This document shows positions 53,915 to 64,000 of a DNA stretch of 64,000 nt, piece by piece; position 1 is the stretch's first letter; each line of letters opens with the position of its first letter. Made by a program: the position numbers and the translations under genes. The notes below the pieces were generated by a model that saw only the letters and a program-made list of their open reading frames with translations, did no database searches and had not been told where the DNA came from. This stretch comes from Shinella zoogloeoides (GTDB lineage Bacteria > Pseudomonadota > Alphaproteobacteria > Rhizobiales > Rhizobiaceae), in the NCBI RefSeq assembly GCF_003574625.1, contig NZ_QNUJ01000003.1, forward strand, positions 466,103 through 530,102, read 5' to 3'.

Positions 53915-55587
53915 CGGCTCTCCCCTTCCTGCCCAGGGCACGATCCAGACGGCACGCCAATCCGGACCGGCTGTTCTTCCTTGCTTGCCTGGTGGTGCCG
54001 CTCGCCGCACTCGCCCTCTTCTTTCTCTATCCGCTGTCGCAGATCGTCGGGCGCAGCCTCACCGAAGGCGACGGCTCGCTCGGGTTGGGCAATTATGCCG
54101 GCGTCTTCCAGCTCGCCCATATCCCCCGCGTGATCGGCAACAGCCTGCTGATCGGCGGCGTCACCACGCTCGTCTGCGTGCTGCTCGGCTTCGCCATCGC
54201 CTTCATGCTCCAGCGTACGAAGATCCCCGGCAAGCGGCTGATCCGCATCATCCTGATCCTGCCGCTGCTCGCTCCCTCGCTGGTGCAGGCGCTCGGCCTG
54301 ATCTTCCTCTTCGGCCGCAACGGGCTCATCAACAAGTATCTGCATCTCGACATTCAGATCTACGGCTTCTGGGGTCTGCTGATCGCCAACTGCATGTATG
54401 CCCTGCCGCAGGCGGTGATGATCCTCGAGACCTCGCTGCGCCGGTCCGACGCCCGTCCCTACGACGCCGCCCTCCTGCTTGGCGCGTCACGCTGGCGGCG
54501 CTTCGTCGACATCACCTTCCCTTCGGCCAAGTTCGGCCTGATCAGCGCCGCCTTCGTCGTCTTCACGGTCTCCGTCACGGACTTCGGCAATGCCGCCGTC
54601 ATCGGCGGCTCGTTCCAGGTGCTGGCCATGGAGATCTACACGCAGGTCGTCGGCCAGATGAACTTCAACATGGGCGCCGTCGTCGGCATCATGCTGCTGC
54701 TGCCGACGCTACTTGCCATCTACATCCAGCGGGTCGCCAATCAGCGCCAGTTCGGCGGCTCGTCGGAAAGCGCGGTGCCTGTTGCACAGGACTACGTGCC
54801 GTTGCGCGACCTGCCGCTCGGCCTCGTCGTCCATACGATCGGCCTCGTGGTCTTTGCGGTGGTCGCCACCGTCGTCTACGCCAGCTTCGTGAAGCTCTGG
54901 CCCTATCGGCTCGACTTCACGCTGGCGAACTACGACATCTCCATGGCGGGCGGCTACGATTCTCTCTGGTCGACGCTGCTCATCTCCCTTGAGACCGCAG
55001 CCATCGGGACACTTTCGCTCTTCCTGCTGGCGCTCGCCCAGCGCCGGCTGGGGCCGGTCACGGCGCGCGTGGTCTACTTCCTGGCGATCGTACCGGTCGG
55101 CGTACCCGGACTGGTATTGGGCCTGTCCTATGTCCTGTCCTTCAACGTATCAGGCTCGATACTCGGCGCGCTCTACGGCTCGGCCTTCCTCATCGCGATC
55201 TGCAATTTCTACCACTACCACTCCCAGGGCTTCCTCACGATGGTGACGGGCATCCGCGCCGTACCGAAGAGCCTCGAGGAAACCGTCACCTGCATGGGCG
55301 GCGGCAATCTCCATGCACTGCGCGATGCCGTCATGCCGGTGATGACGCCGACGCTCGTCTCGGTGTTCTTCTTCCTGTTCATGCGGGCGATGGTCACGCT
55401 CTCGGCCGTCATATTCCTCGTCACGCCGTCCATGACGGTCGCGGCGGTGACGGTCATGCGGCTCGACCAGGGCGGCAAGAGCACGCAGGCGGCGGCTTTC
55501 TCCGTCTGCATCATGGCGACGGTGCTCGCCGCGACGCTCGTCATGCACGCCATCCTCGCCCTCGTCGGCCGGCCGAAAGCCCGCTGA
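53911..55587 (+). CDS. ABC permease, fused double domain (2-aminoethylphosphonate/Afu type)
   Basis: This 558-residue inner-membrane protein fuses two permease domains of about six segments each, as in PhnU2 and FbpB/AfuB proteins. EAA-like loops appear twice: D-A-A-L-L-L-G-A-S-R-W near 190 and E-T-V-T-C-M-G-G-G-N near 455. No second permease gene is needed. It follows the ATPase with a 4-base overlap and precedes surE by 44 bases. Confidence 0.9.
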   Translation: MTALPFLPRARSRRHANPDRLFFLACLVVPLAALALFFLYPLSQIVGRSLTEGDGSLGLGNYAGVFQLAHIPRVIGNSLLIGGVTTLVCVLLGFAIAFMLQRTKIPGKRLIRIILILPLLAPSLVQALGLIFLFGRNGLINKYLHLDIQIYGFWGLLIANCMYALPQAVMILETSLRRSDARPYDAALLLGASRWRRFVDITFPSAKFGLISAAFVVFTVSVTDFGNAAVIGGSFQVLAMEIYTQVVGQMNFNMGAVVGIMLLLPTLLAIYIQRVANQRQFGGSSESAVPVAQDYVPLRDLPLGLVVHTIGLVVFAVVATVVYASFVKLWPYRLDFTLANYDISMAGGYDSLWSTLLISLETAAIGTLSLFLLALAQRRLGPVTARVVYFLAIVPVGVPGLVLGLSYVLSFNVSGSILGALYGSAFLIAICNFYHYHSQGFLTMVTGIRAVPKSLEETVTCMGGGNLHALRDAVMPVMTPTLVSVFFFLFMRAMVTLSAVIFLVTPSMTVAAVTVMRLDQGGKSTQAAAFSVCIMATVLAATLVMHAILALVGRPKAR

Positions 55588-55631
55588 CGCCCGCCCCTTC
55601 AACATCCAAAACCTCATTTGCGAGACATGAC

Positions 55632-56393
55632 ATGAGAATTCTGCTTACCAACGACGACAGCATCCACGCCGACGGCTTCCGCGTGCTCGAGGAGATCGCC
55701 CACACGCTGTCCGACGACGTCTGGTCCGTCGCGCCGGAAACGGACCGCAGCGGCCTTGCCCATTCGCTGACGCAGCTCGAGCCGCTACGCGTGCGCAAAT
55801 ACGGCGACAAACGCTATTCCGTCACCGGAACGCCCGCCGACTGCGTGATCGTCGGCGTGCGCGACCTCCTGCCCGAACCGCCGGATCTCATTCTCTCCGG
55901 TGTCAATTCCGGCGCCAACATCGCCGACGACATCATCTATTCCGGTACGATCGGCGGCACGATCGAAGGCACGCTGTTCGGCGTGCCCTCCATCGCGCTC
56001 TCGCAGCATTACGACTTCGTCGATGGCGAGCGTGTCTTCAACTGGGACATCAGCCGCAAGAACGCCCCGGCCATCATCCGCAAGCTGCTCTCCCTGCCGC
56101 GCAAGGAAGGCGTCTTCTACAACATCAATTTCCCGAACTGCCGCGACGAGGAGCTCCAGGCGGTACGCGTCGTCTCGCAGGGCAAGCGCGCCCACGGCTA
56201 CCAGGTCGAACAGCGGCTGGATGGCCGGAAGTTCCCCTATTACTGGATCCATTCCGTGCATGACATGGCGGAATACGAGGTCGGCAGCGATGCCGAAGCG
56301 CTGGCGCTGAAGGCGCCCTCGGTCTCGGCTCTGCGCATCGACATGACGGACTACGAGACCAACCACAGCCTCGTATCGCTTTTCGGCTCATGA
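55632..56393 (+). CDS. surE: 5'/3'-nucleotidase SurE
   Basis: The 253-residue metal-dependent phosphatase carries the SurE signatures: L-L-T-N-D-D at 4-9 (metal aspartates), G-T-P-A-D-C-V near 69 and S-G-V-N-S-G-A-N near 88. It removes phosphate from nucleotides and related esters. It is usually found beside pcm or umpG; here it is with an importer and an IMPase-family gene, which suggests a role in using an imported phosphoester. A copy of SurE elsewhere is likely. Confidence 0.92.
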   Translation: MRILLTNDDSIHADGFRVLEEIAHTLSDDVWSVAPETDRSGLAHSLTQLEPLRVRKYGDKRYSVTGTPADCVIVGVRDLLPEPPDLILSGVNSGANIADDIIYSGTIGGTIEGTLFGVPSIALSQHYDFVDGERVFNWDISRKNAPAIIRKLLSLPRKEGVFYNINFPNCRDEELQAVRVVSQGKRAHGYQVEQRLDGRKFPYYWIHSVHDMAEYEVGSDAEALALKAPSVSALRIDMTDYETNHSLVSLFGS

Positions 56394-56605
56394 AGACGCC
56401 GTCGACGCATCAAGGATAGCTTGTCGATCGACGGAATTTCTTACGCACTCCGGCGCGTGGGCAGCCCCTATACTCTTTTCAGTGGCCATAAAACGGCAAG
56501 GACGAGCGCAGAAGAAAACGCCTGCGCTCGCCCCTGTGACAACAACAGATGCGGAGCGAACCGTATCCCACTGAAGAGTTTAACGGCTTAACCAGAGGGA
56601 AGCCC

Positions 56606-57718
56606 ATGATCCAGATTTCGAAAATCCTGGCGGCGACTGCCATCGCCTCCACCCTGTTTCTCGCCCCGGCCTTCGCCGACACGGTCAAGATCGGCGTCGC
56701 CGGTCCCTATACCGGCGCGAACGCCACGTTCGGCGAGCAGGTCTTTGCAGGCGTCTCCGCCTATGTGAACGAAGTGAACGCCGCCGGCGGCATCGACGGC
56801 AAGCAGATCGAGCTGGTCAAGGGCGACGACGCCTGCGAGCCGAAGCAGGCCGTTGCCGTCGCCAACCGCTTCGTCGACCAGGACAAGGTGCAGGCCGTGA
56901 TCGGCCACTTCTGCTCCTCGAGCACGATCCCCGCCTCCGAGATCTACAACGACGCCGGCATCCTCGAAATGGCGCCGGCATCCACCAATCCGACGGTGAC
57001 CGAGCGCGGCCTCGAAACCGTGTTCCGCGGCTGCGGCCGTGACGACCAGCAGGCGGTCGTCGCCGGCGGCTTCATCCTCGACACGCTGAAGCGCGACAAG
57101 ATCGCCCTGATCCATGACAAGGACACCTATGGCCAGGGCCTCGTGGACGCCGTCAAGAAGACCATTCAGGCGCGCGGCATCGAGCCGGTTCTCTATGAGG
57201 GGCTGACGCGCGGCGAACGCGACTTCAACGCGCTCGTCACCAAGATCAAGAGCACGGGCGCGAACGCCGTCTATTTCGGCGGCCTCATTCCCGAAGGCGG
57301 CCCGCTGATCCGCCAGATCCGCGAACAGGGCCTCGACGTCGTCTTCATCAGCGGCGACTCCTTCGCGCAGAAGGAACTGATCGCGGCTGCCGGCGGCCCG
57401 GCCAACCTGAAGGACGTCTATTATTCGGCAACGCCCGATCCGCTTGCCGACCCGTCGACCAAGGGCGTTCAGGATGCGCTGAAGGCAGCGGGCGTCGCCC
57501 CGGCCAACTACACGCTCTACGGCTATGCGAATGCGCAGGCCGTCGTCGGCGCGCTCAAGGCCGGCGCGGACATCAAGGCCCAGACGGACTGGCTGCGCAG
57601 CAACACGGTCGATTCCGCCATCGGCAAGATCACCTGGGACGAGAAGGGCGACATCAAGGACTTCCAGTTCGTCTTCTACGATTTCGACGACCAGGGAAAT
57701 CCGGTCCTCGTCAAGTAA
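56606..57718 (+). CDS. livK: Branched-chain amino acid ABC substrate-binding protein
   Basis: This 370-residue periplasmic protein has a signal peptide of 23 residues (A-F-A-D-T). The mature part begins with K-I-G-V-A-G-P-Y-T-G, and the conserved disulfide cysteines appear in D-A-C-E-P and H-F-C-S-S-S. It binds Leu/Ile/Val or a related acid. I start it at the ATG at 56606 after AGAGGGAAG. A stable hairpin separates it from livH, which could raise its expression over the membrane genes. Confidence 0.93.
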   Translation: MIQISKILAATAIASTLFLAPAFADTVKIGVAGPYTGANATFGEQVFAGVSAYVNEVNAAGGIDGKQIELVKGDDACEPKQAVAVANRFVDQDKVQAVIGHFCSSSTIPASEIYNDAGILEMAPASTNPTVTERGLETVFRGCGRDDQQAVVAGGFILDTLKRDKIALIHDKDTYGQGLVDAVKKTIQARGIEPVLYEGLTRGERDFNALVTKIKSTGANAVYFGGLIPEGGPLIRQIREQGLDVVFISGDSFAQKELIAAAGGPANLKDVYYSATPDPLADPSTKGVQDALKAAGVAPANYTLYGYANAQAVVGALKAGADIKAQTDWLRSNTVDSAIGKITWDEKGDIKDFQFVFYDFDDQGNPVLVK

Positions 57719-57727
57719 GGCGGCATC

Positions 57728-57753
57728 GCCGGCCGGAACATCATCCGGCCGGC
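57728..57753 (+). promoter_or_regulatory. Intercistronic hairpin between livK and livH
   Basis: A perfect 9-base-pair stem, GCCGGCCGG (57728-57736) and CCGGCCGGC (57745-57753), has an eight-base loop and no T-run. Such hairpins after a binding-protein gene usually protect its mRNA or reduce read-through. Confidence 0.7.
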
Positions 57754-57785
57754 CTCACCGTGCCCGAAATTCAGGGGGTTCACGT

Positions 57786-58703
<918 letters not shown>

Positions 58704-58714
58704 GGGGCAGGACC

Positions 58715-60016
58715 ATGGAACAGAACCGCTTCCTCACCCTCGCCAAACAGGCGCTCCTCACCTTCACCGTCTCGCTCATCCTCTTCGGCCCGATCTCCGG
58801 CCTCGTGCTGGAAGGCTTTTCCTTCCGCAACGAGCTGACGCGCGCCGTGCTGCTGGCCGCCATCGTCACCGCCGGCCGCATCGCGCTGTCGCTGGTCGGC
58901 ATGACGGCCCTGGGCCGGAAGCTCGCCGGCAGAGCCGCCAGCAGCGGCAGCGGCGTCACGGTCATGACGGGCAAGGAGAAGTCGCCCGTCCTCATCCTCG
59001 GGCTGATCTTCCTTGCCGGGCTCGCCCTTCCCTTCTTTGCCGACAAGTATTTCCTCGGCATCGCGATCCTCGCGTTGATCTACTGCCTGCTCGGCCTCGG
59101 GCTCAACATCGTCGTCGGCCTTGCCGGCCTGCTCGATCTCGGCTTCGTCGCCTTCTATGCGGTCGGGGCCTATCTTCTGGCGCTCGGCGCGCAATATCTC
59201 GGCCTCGGCTTCTGGAGCGCGCTCGTCATCGCGCCGTTCCTCGCCGGGTTCTGCGGCATGGTGCTCGCCTTCCCGGTCCTGAAGATGCACGGCGACTATC
59301 TCGCCATCGTCACCCTCGGCTTCGGCGAGATCATCCGTCTCGTGCTGAACAACTGGCTGGACTTCACCGGCGGCCCGAACGGCGCGCCCGTACCGCCGCC
59401 GACGCTCCTCGGCCTCGAATTCACCCGCACGGCCAAGCAGGGCGGCGTGCCGCTGCACGACTATTTCGGCATCACTTACAGCGCCGACTACAAGTTCTGG
59501 TTCATCTACTTCGTGCTGTTCCTCGTCGTCTGCCTCGTCATCTATGCCGTCGAGCGCCTGCGCGTCATGCCGCTCGGCCGCATGTGGGAAGCGCTGCGCG
59601 AGGACGAGATCGCCTGCCGCTCGCTCGGCGTGAACCACGTCTTCACCAAGCTCACGGCCTTCATGCTCGGCGCTTCGACCGGTGGCCTCGCCGGCGTGTT
59701 CTTCGCCGTCCACCAGGGCTTTGTGAACCCGACCTCCTTCACCTTCTTCGAATCCGCGCTCATCCTCGCCATCGTCGTGCTCGGCGGGCTCGGCTCCACG
59801 GTCGGCGTCATCGCCGCCGCCCTTGTGCTGACGATCCTGCCCGAACTGCTGCGCGACTTTGCCGAATACCGCGTGCTGATCTTCGGCGTCCTGATGGTGG
59901 TCATGATGATCTGGAAGCCGCGCGGTCTCGTGCACATCAAGCGCCCGGCCTTCTTCCCCAGCACGGCTGCGGAGCGGGACATTCCTCTTGCGGCAAAGCC
60001 GGAGGCTGCCCGATGA
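58715..60016 (+). CDS. livM: Branched-chain amino acid ABC permease
   Basis: This 433-residue permease has about ten hydrophobic segments, including an N-terminal extension of about 100 residues with its own segments and a glycine/serine linker before the conserved core ([15 protein letters not shown] near 129). E. coli LivM is also this long. It overlaps livG by 4 bases. Confidence 0.93.
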   Translation: MEQNRFLTLAKQALLTFTVSLILFGPISGLVLEGFSFRNELTRAVLLAAIVTAGRIALSLVGMTALGRKLAGRAASSGSGVTVMTGKEKSPVLILGLIFLAGLALPFFADKYFLGIAILALIYCLLGLGLNIVVGLAGLLDLGFVAFYAVGAYLLALGAQYLGLGFWSALVIAPFLAGFCGMVLAFPVLKMHGDYLAIVTLGFGEIIRLVLNNWLDFTGGPNGAPVPPPTLLGLEFTRTAKQGGVPLHDYFGITYSADYKFWFIYFVLFLVVCLVIYAVERLRVMPLGRMWEALREDEIACRSLGVNHVFTKLTAFMLGASTGGLAGVFFAVHQGFVNPTSFTFFESALILAIVVLGGLGSTVGVIAAALVLTILPELLRDFAEYRVLIFGVLMVVMMIWKPRGLVHIKRPAFFPSTAAERDIPLAAKPEAAR

Positions 60017-60831
60017 ACACGCCTCTCCTCGACGTTCGCAACGTCACCATGCGTTTCGGCGGCATCGTCGCCAACCGCAATGTCAGCTTCGCCGTGGAGC
60101 GCGGCGCGGTGACGGCCCTCATCGGCCCGAACGGCGCCGGCAAGACGACGATGTTCAACTGCATCACCGGCTTCTACCGCGCCAGCGAAGGCGAGATCGT
60201 GCTGAACGGCCGTGACGGCGCCGAGGATATCGGCGCGCTGATGACGCGGCCCATCACCGGCGGCTCGCATCTCGTCACTCGCGCCGGCATCGCCCGCACC
60301 TTCCAGAACATCCGCCTCTTCAAGGAAATGTCCGTCGTCGAGAACCTGCTGGTCGCCCAGCATCTGGTCACGGCCAACAACCTTCTCTCCGGCATCTTCC
60401 GCACGCCAGCCTTCCGCCGGGCCGAGCGCGAGGCCGTCGACCGGGCCTATCACTGGCTCGGCGAGATGAACCTCACCGACGACGCCAACCGCCTTGCCGG
60501 CGAGTTGCCCTACGGCCGCCAGCGCCGCCTCGAGATCGCCCGCGCCATGTGCACGGGCCCGCAGCTCATCTGCCTCGACGAACCGGCCGCCGGCCTCAAC
60601 CCGCCCGAAACGCGCGAGCTTTCCGAGGTCATCCAGCGGCTGTGCCGCGAGCACGGCCAGACGGTGCTCGTCATCGAGCACGACATGGGCCTCGTGATGC
60701 GCATTTCCCAGCACATCGTCGTGCTCGACCACGGCGAGGTGATTTCCGACGGCACGCCCGAGCATGTGGCGAACGACCCCGCCGTCATCGCCGCCTATCT
60801 CGGCGTCAGCGAAGAGGACGTAGAAGCATGA
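60013..60831 (+). CDS. livG: Branched-chain amino acid ABC ATPase
   Basis: The 272-residue ATPase has Walker A G-P-N-G-A-G-K-T near residue 38, a signature A-G-E-L-P-Y-G-R-Q near 157 and Walker B L-I-C-L-D-E near 186. The last part is typical of LivG, about 15 residues longer than LivF. ATGA overlap with livM and again with livF. Confidence 0.95.
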   Translation: MNTPLLDVRNVTMRFGGIVANRNVSFAVERGAVTALIGPNGAGKTTMFNCITGFYRASEGEIVLNGRDGAEDIGALMTRPITGGSHLVTRAGIARTFQNIRLFKEMSVVENLLVAQHLVTANNLLSGIFRTPAFRRAEREAVDRAYHWLGEMNLTDDANRLAGELPYGRQRRLEIARAMCTGPQLICLDEPAAGLNPPETRELSEVIQRLCREHGQTVLVIEHDMGLVMRISQHIVVLDHGEVISDGTPEHVANDPAVIAAYLGVSEEDVEA

Positions 60832-61547
60832 GCGAGGCACCCCTGCTCGAATTTTCCGGCGTGCGCGCCCATTACGGCCCGGTCCAGGCGCTGAAGGATG
60901 TGAACGTCTACATCTTCAAGGGCGAGATCGTCAGCCTGATCGGCGCCAACGGCGCCGGCAAGACGACGCTTCTCTCCTCGATCTTCGGTGCGCCGCGCGC
61001 GTCCTCGGGGCATATCCTGCACAAGGGCGAGGACATTTCCCGCGTGCCGACCAACCGGATTTCCCGCCGCGGCATCGCACTCGTGCCCGAAGGCCGGCAG
61101 ATCTATCAGGAGATGAGCGTCGAGGAGAACATGATGATGGGCACGACACCCATCGGCATGGCGCATTTCGACGAGGACCGGGCGACGATGTTCGATCTCT
61201 TCCCGCGCCTCAAGGAGCGCCGCAACCAGACGGCCGGCACCATGTCCGGCGGCGAACAGCAGATGCTCGCCATCGCCCGCGCCATGATGGCCCGGCCGGA
61301 ACTGATCCTCTTCGACGAACCCTCGCTCGGCCTCGCCCCGCTCGTCGTCAAGCGCGTCTTCGAGGTGCTGAGCGAGATCGCCGCCATGGGCAAGACGATC
61401 TTCCTCGTGGAGCAGAACGCCAACCACGCGCTGAAGCTCTCGCAGCGCGCCTACGTCATGGTGAACGGCCGCATCCACCTTTCCGGCGAAAGCGCCGCCC
61501 TTCTCGACAACGAAGATGTCCGCAAGGCCTATCTCGGCCTGCACTGA
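60828..61547 (+). CDS. livF: Branched-chain amino acid ABC ATPase
   Basis: The 239-residue ATPase has Walker A G-A-N-G-A-G-K-T near residue 38, signature M-S-G-G-E-Q near 139, and Walker B L-I-L-F-D-E near 159. It completes the liv set in the order K-H-M-G-F. The aldehyde dehydrogenase gene starts 12 bases after its stop. Confidence 0.95.
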   Translation: MSEAPLLEFSGVRAHYGPVQALKDVNVYIFKGEIVSLIGANGAGKTTLLSSIFGAPRASSGHILHKGEDISRVPTNRISRRGIALVPEGRQIYQEMSVEENMMMGTTPIGMAHFDEDRATMFDLFPRLKERRNQTAGTMSGGEQQMLAIARAMMARPELILFDEPSLGLAPLVVKRVFEVLSEIAAMGKTIFLVEQNANHALKLSQRAYVMVNGRIHLSGESAALLDNEDVRKAYLGLH

Positions 61548-61559
61548 ACGGAAAAGACA

Positions 61560-62990
61560 ATGCTGCACAAGAACCTGATTGCCGGCGAATGGGTCTCCGG
61601 CGACGCTTCGGCGAACATCAATCCTTCCAACACAAACGACGTCGTCGGCGACTATGCGCGCGCCAGCGCCGAGGACACGAAGGCCGCCATCGCCGCCGCC
61701 AGGGCCGCGCTGCCTGCCTGGTCCCGCTCCGGCATCCTGGAACGCCATGCAATCCTGAAGAAGGCCGGCGACGAAATCCTCGCCCGCAAGGAGGAGCTTG
61801 GCCGCCTGCTTGCCCGCGAAGAGGGCAAGACGCTGCCGGAAGCCATCGGCGAAGTCACCCGCGCCGGCCAGATATTCGATTTCTTCGCCGGCGAAACCCT
61901 GCGGCTTTCCGGCGAAGTGCTACCCTCGGTGCGTCCGAATATCGGCGTCGAGATCACCCGCGAGGCCGTCGGCGTCGTCGGCATCATCACGCCCTGGAAT
62001 TTTCCGATCGCCATTCCCGCCTGGAAGATCGCGCCCGCGCTCGCCTACGGCAACACGGTGGTCCTGAAGCCCGCCGATCTCGTGCCGGGCTCCGCCTGGG
62101 CGCTCGTCGATATCCTGCACCGTGCCGGCGCACCGGCCGGCGTCGTCAATCTCGTCATGGGCCGCGGCAGCGTCGTCGGCCAGACGCTGCTCGACAGTCC
62201 CGACGTCAACGCGCTGACCTTCACCGGATCCGTTGGCACGGGCAAGCGGGTCGCGCTCGCCTCGGTCGAGCACAATCGCAAGTTCCAGCTCGAAATGGGC
62301 GGCAAGAACCCCTTCGTCGTGCTCGATGATGCCGATCTTGCCGTCGCCGTCGAGGCGGCCGCCAATTCGTCCTTCTTCTCGACCGGCCAGCGCTGCACCG
62401 CATCCTCGCGCCTGATCGTCACCGAGGGCATTCACGACCGTTTCGTCGCCGCGTTGACGGACCGCCTGAGGGACCTTGTCATCGATGACGCCCTCAAGGC
62501 CGGCACCCATATCGGCCCCGTCGTCGACGAAAGCCAGTTGAAGCAGGATGCCGATTATATCGACATCGGCCGCTCGGAAGGCGCAAGGCTGGCATTCGGC
62601 GGCGAAAGGCTGGAGCGGGAAACGCCCGGCTTCTATCTTTCGCCCGCCCTCTTCACTGAGGCAACCAACGACATGCGCATCGCGCGCGAGGAAATCTTCG
62701 GCCCGGTCGCCGCCGTCATCCGTGTGAAGGACTACGACGAGGCGCTGGCCGTCGCCAACGATACCAGCTTCGGGCTTTCGTCCGGCATCGCCACGACGAG
62801 CCTCAAGCATGCGACCCATTTCAAGCGCAACTCGGAGGCCGGCATGGTCATGGTCAACCTGCCGACGGCCGGCGTCGATTTCCACGTGCCCTTCGGCGGC
62901 CGCAAGGGCTCGTCCTACGGCCCGCGCGAACAGGGTCGCTATGCCGCCGAGTTCTACACCACCGTCAAGACCGCCTATACGCTCGCCTGA
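61560..62990 (+). CDS. Aldehyde dehydrogenase (alpha-ketoglutaric semialdehyde / succinate-semialdehyde type)
   Basis: The 476-residue enzyme has Asn147 (T-P-W-N-F-P), base Glu245 (L-E-M-G-G-K), nucleophile Cys279 (G-Q-R-C-T-A) and F-T-G-S near 221. It resembles the KGSADH/SSADH group. It lies 12 bases after livF and 11 before etfB, so the liv operon may extend through it, suggesting the imported compound is metabolised to an aldehyde. The exact substrate is not fixed. Confidence 0.83.
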   Translation: MLHKNLIAGEWVSGDASANINPSNTNDVVGDYARASAEDTKAAIAAARAALPAWSRSGILERHAILKKAGDEILARKEELGRLLAREEGKTLPEAIGEVTRAGQIFDFFAGETLRLSGEVLPSVRPNIGVEITREAVGVVGIITPWNFPIAIPAWKIAPALAYGNTVVLKPADLVPGSAWALVDILHRAGAPAGVVNLVMGRGSVVGQTLLDSPDVNALTFTGSVGTGKRVALASVEHNRKFQLEMGGKNPFVVLDDADLAVAVEAAANSSFFSTGQRCTASSRLIVTEGIHDRFVAALTDRLRDLVIDDALKAGTHIGPVVDESQLKQDADYIDIGRSEGARLAFGGERLERETPGFYLSPALFTEATNDMRIAREEIFGPVAAVIRVKDYDEALAVANDTSFGLSSGIATTSLKHATHFKRNSEAGMVMVNLPTAGVDFHVPFGGRKGSSYGPREQGRYAAEFYTTVKTAYTLA

Positions 62991-63001
62991 GGATCCCGCC
63001 C

Positions 63002-63751
63002 ATGAAACTTCTCGTGCCCATCAAGCGTGTTGTTGACTACAACGTAAAGATCCGTGTGAAGTCGGATGGCTCTGGTGTCGAGCTTGCCAATGTGAAGATG
63101 TCGATGAACCCGTTCGACGAGATCTCGGTCGAGGAGGCTCTGCGTCTGAAGGAAGCGGGCAAGGCCGAGGAAGTGGTCGTCGTGTCGATCGGCCCCGCCA
63201 AGGCCGAAGAGACGCTGCGCACCGCGCTCGCCATGGGCGCCGACCGCGCCGTGCTGGTCGAGACGGAAGACGCCGTCGAGCCGCTGGCGGTTGCCAAGAT
63301 CCTCAAGGGTGTTGCCGAGGCAGAACAGCCCGGCCTGATCATCGTCGGCAAGCAGGCGATCGACGACGATTCGAACCAGACCGGCCAGATGCTCTCGGCC
63401 CTGCTCGGCTGGGCTCAGGCGACGTTCGCCTCCAAGGTCGAGATCGGTTCCGGCTCGGCGCAGGTAACGCGCGAAGTCGACGGCGGTCTGCAGACCATCG
63501 AGGTCAAGCTTCCGGCGGTGGTCACCACCGACCTTCGCCTCAACGAGCCGCGTTATGCCTCGCTGCCCAACATCATGAAGGCGAAGAAGAAGCCGCTCGA
63601 CAAGAAGTCGCCGGCCGATTTCGGCGTCGATACGAGCCCGCGCCTGAAGGTGCTGAAGACCGAGGAACCGTCGGGCCGCAAGGCGGGCGTCAAGGTCAAG
63701 ACGGTCGCCGAGCTGGTCGAAAAGCTCAAGACCGAAGCCGGCGTGCTGTAA
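63002..63751 (+). CDS. etfB: Electron transfer flavoprotein, beta subunit
   Basis: The 249-residue protein begins [12 protein letters not shown] and shows the E-T-F beta features G-K-Q-A-I-D-D-D and [18 protein letters not shown]. It carries AMP and, with EtfA, passes electrons from acyl-CoA dehydrogenases to the quinone pool. It starts 11 bases after the aldehyde dehydrogenase stop; etfA follows with a 21-base gap. Confidence 0.95.
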   Translation: MKLLVPIKRVVDYNVKIRVKSDGSGVELANVKMSMNPFDEISVEEALRLKEAGKAEEVVVVSIGPAKAEETLRTALAMGADRAVLVETEDAVEPLAVAKILKGVAEAEQPGLIIVGKQAIDDDSNQTGQMLSALLGWAQATFASKVEIGSGSAQVTREVDGGLQTIEVKLPAVVTTDLRLNEPRYASLPNIMKAKKKPLDKKSPADFGVDTSPRLKVLKTEEPSGRKAGVKVKTVAELVEKLKTEAGVL

Positions 63752-63772
63752 GCAGGAAAGGGAGACAAAGAC

Positions 63773-64000
63773 ATGGCCATTCTTCTTCTGGCAGATCACG
63801 ACAACGCCACCCTTTCCGACCAGACCGCCAAGGCGCTGACGGCAGCGAGCAAGATCGGCTCCGACGTGCATGTGCTCGTCGCCGGCTCGGGTGCCAAGGC
63901 TGCGGCCGATGCGGCCGCCAAGCTCTCGGGCGTCTCCAAGGTCCTGCTCGCCGACGATGCCAGCCTCGGCAACAATCTCGCCGAACCGCTGGCCGCGCTC
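63773..64000 (+). CDS. etfA: Electron transfer flavoprotein alpha subunit, N-terminal part (cut by window edge)
   Basis: 76 codons are visible, beginning M-A-I-L-L-L-A-D-H-D-N, in the pattern of EtfA. The rest, including the FAD site, lies beyond the edge. GGAGA precedes the ATG. It follows etfB in the usual order. Confidence 0.93.
   Translation, partial: MAILLLADHDNATLSDQTAKALTAASKIGSDVHVLVAGSGAKAAADAAAKLSGVSKVLLADDASLGNNLAEPLAAL

Noticed and set aside
56469..56474. TATACT as a sigma-70 -10 box before livK
   Set aside because: No acceptable -35 box stands 16-18 bases upstream, so the match is weak evidence alone.

Overview
The window is GC-rich, densely coded chromosomal-type DNA. It most likely comes from an alphaproteobacterium of the Rhizobiales, probably Rhizobiaceae. 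I base this on a bioBFDAZ operon that ends in the rhizobial KAS III-like bioZ and carries TTAT-N2-ATAA BioR boxes, a TGA-N9-TCA iron-responsive operator, EcfG/RpoE2-type GGAAC promoters, and many ABC importers with catabolic genes. I see no IS element, phage gene, CRISPR array, tRNA or rRNA. Species cannot be fixed from the sequence alone.

Layout. 1-4585: the end of a polyamine-type ABC importer operon plus an aldehyde dehydrogenase. 4643-10939: a QseB/QseC-like two-component system, divergent from a thiol-redox operon (DsbD, an Lgt/TlpA chimera, a DsbA-like protein) and an L,D-transpeptidase lipoprotein. 11141-14500: a small lipoprotein with a strong terminator, a methyltransferase, a 14-TM drug exporter and an SRPBCC protein. 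14747-20630: the biotin operon bioBFDAZ (minus strand) and its regulator bioR. 20917-25587: oxygen-independent ubiquinone genes ubiTUV, divergent from ubiD-ubiX. 25693-27652: an exported unknown protein and a ureohydrolase. 27690-33416: a siderophore uptake cluster with a divergent AraC regulator. 33422-35017: a solitary cytochrome oxidase subunit I. 35328-41892: an RND pump with a TetR regulator, and an MFS exporter. 42064-43968: small stress-type proteins, DUF3597 and DUF72. 44268-49887: two SDRs divergent from a YdiJ-like FAD/Fe-S dehydrogenase, with a GntR regulator. 49929-56393: a DeoR regulator divergent from an inositol-phosphatase-family gene, an ABC importer of the Fe3+/phosphonate/sugar-phosphate type, and surE. 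56606-64000: livKHMGF, an aldehyde dehydrogenase, and etfB-etfA (etfA cut by the window edge).

How the genes work together. The clearest candidate for an undescribed system lies at 4.6-10.9 kb. A direct repeat CTTAAG-N5-CTTAAG (the CTTAA-N6-CTTAA spacing of QseB/PmrA sites) stands exactly 50 bases before both dsbD and the transpeptidase gene. This predicts a two-gene-block regulon under the adjacent two-component system, in which electrons passed through DsbD could keep periplasmic thiols, including the transpeptidase cysteine, reduced. A second candidate is the DeoR/IMPase/ABC/SurE block, which reads like uptake and dephosphorylation of a phosphorylated organic compound. The biotin and ubiquinone blocks are well understood in outline, but show unusual details: graded TTG/GTG/ATG overlapping starts in bioFDAZ, a BioR box touching the bioR start codon, and an anaerobic UQ set next to ubiDX.
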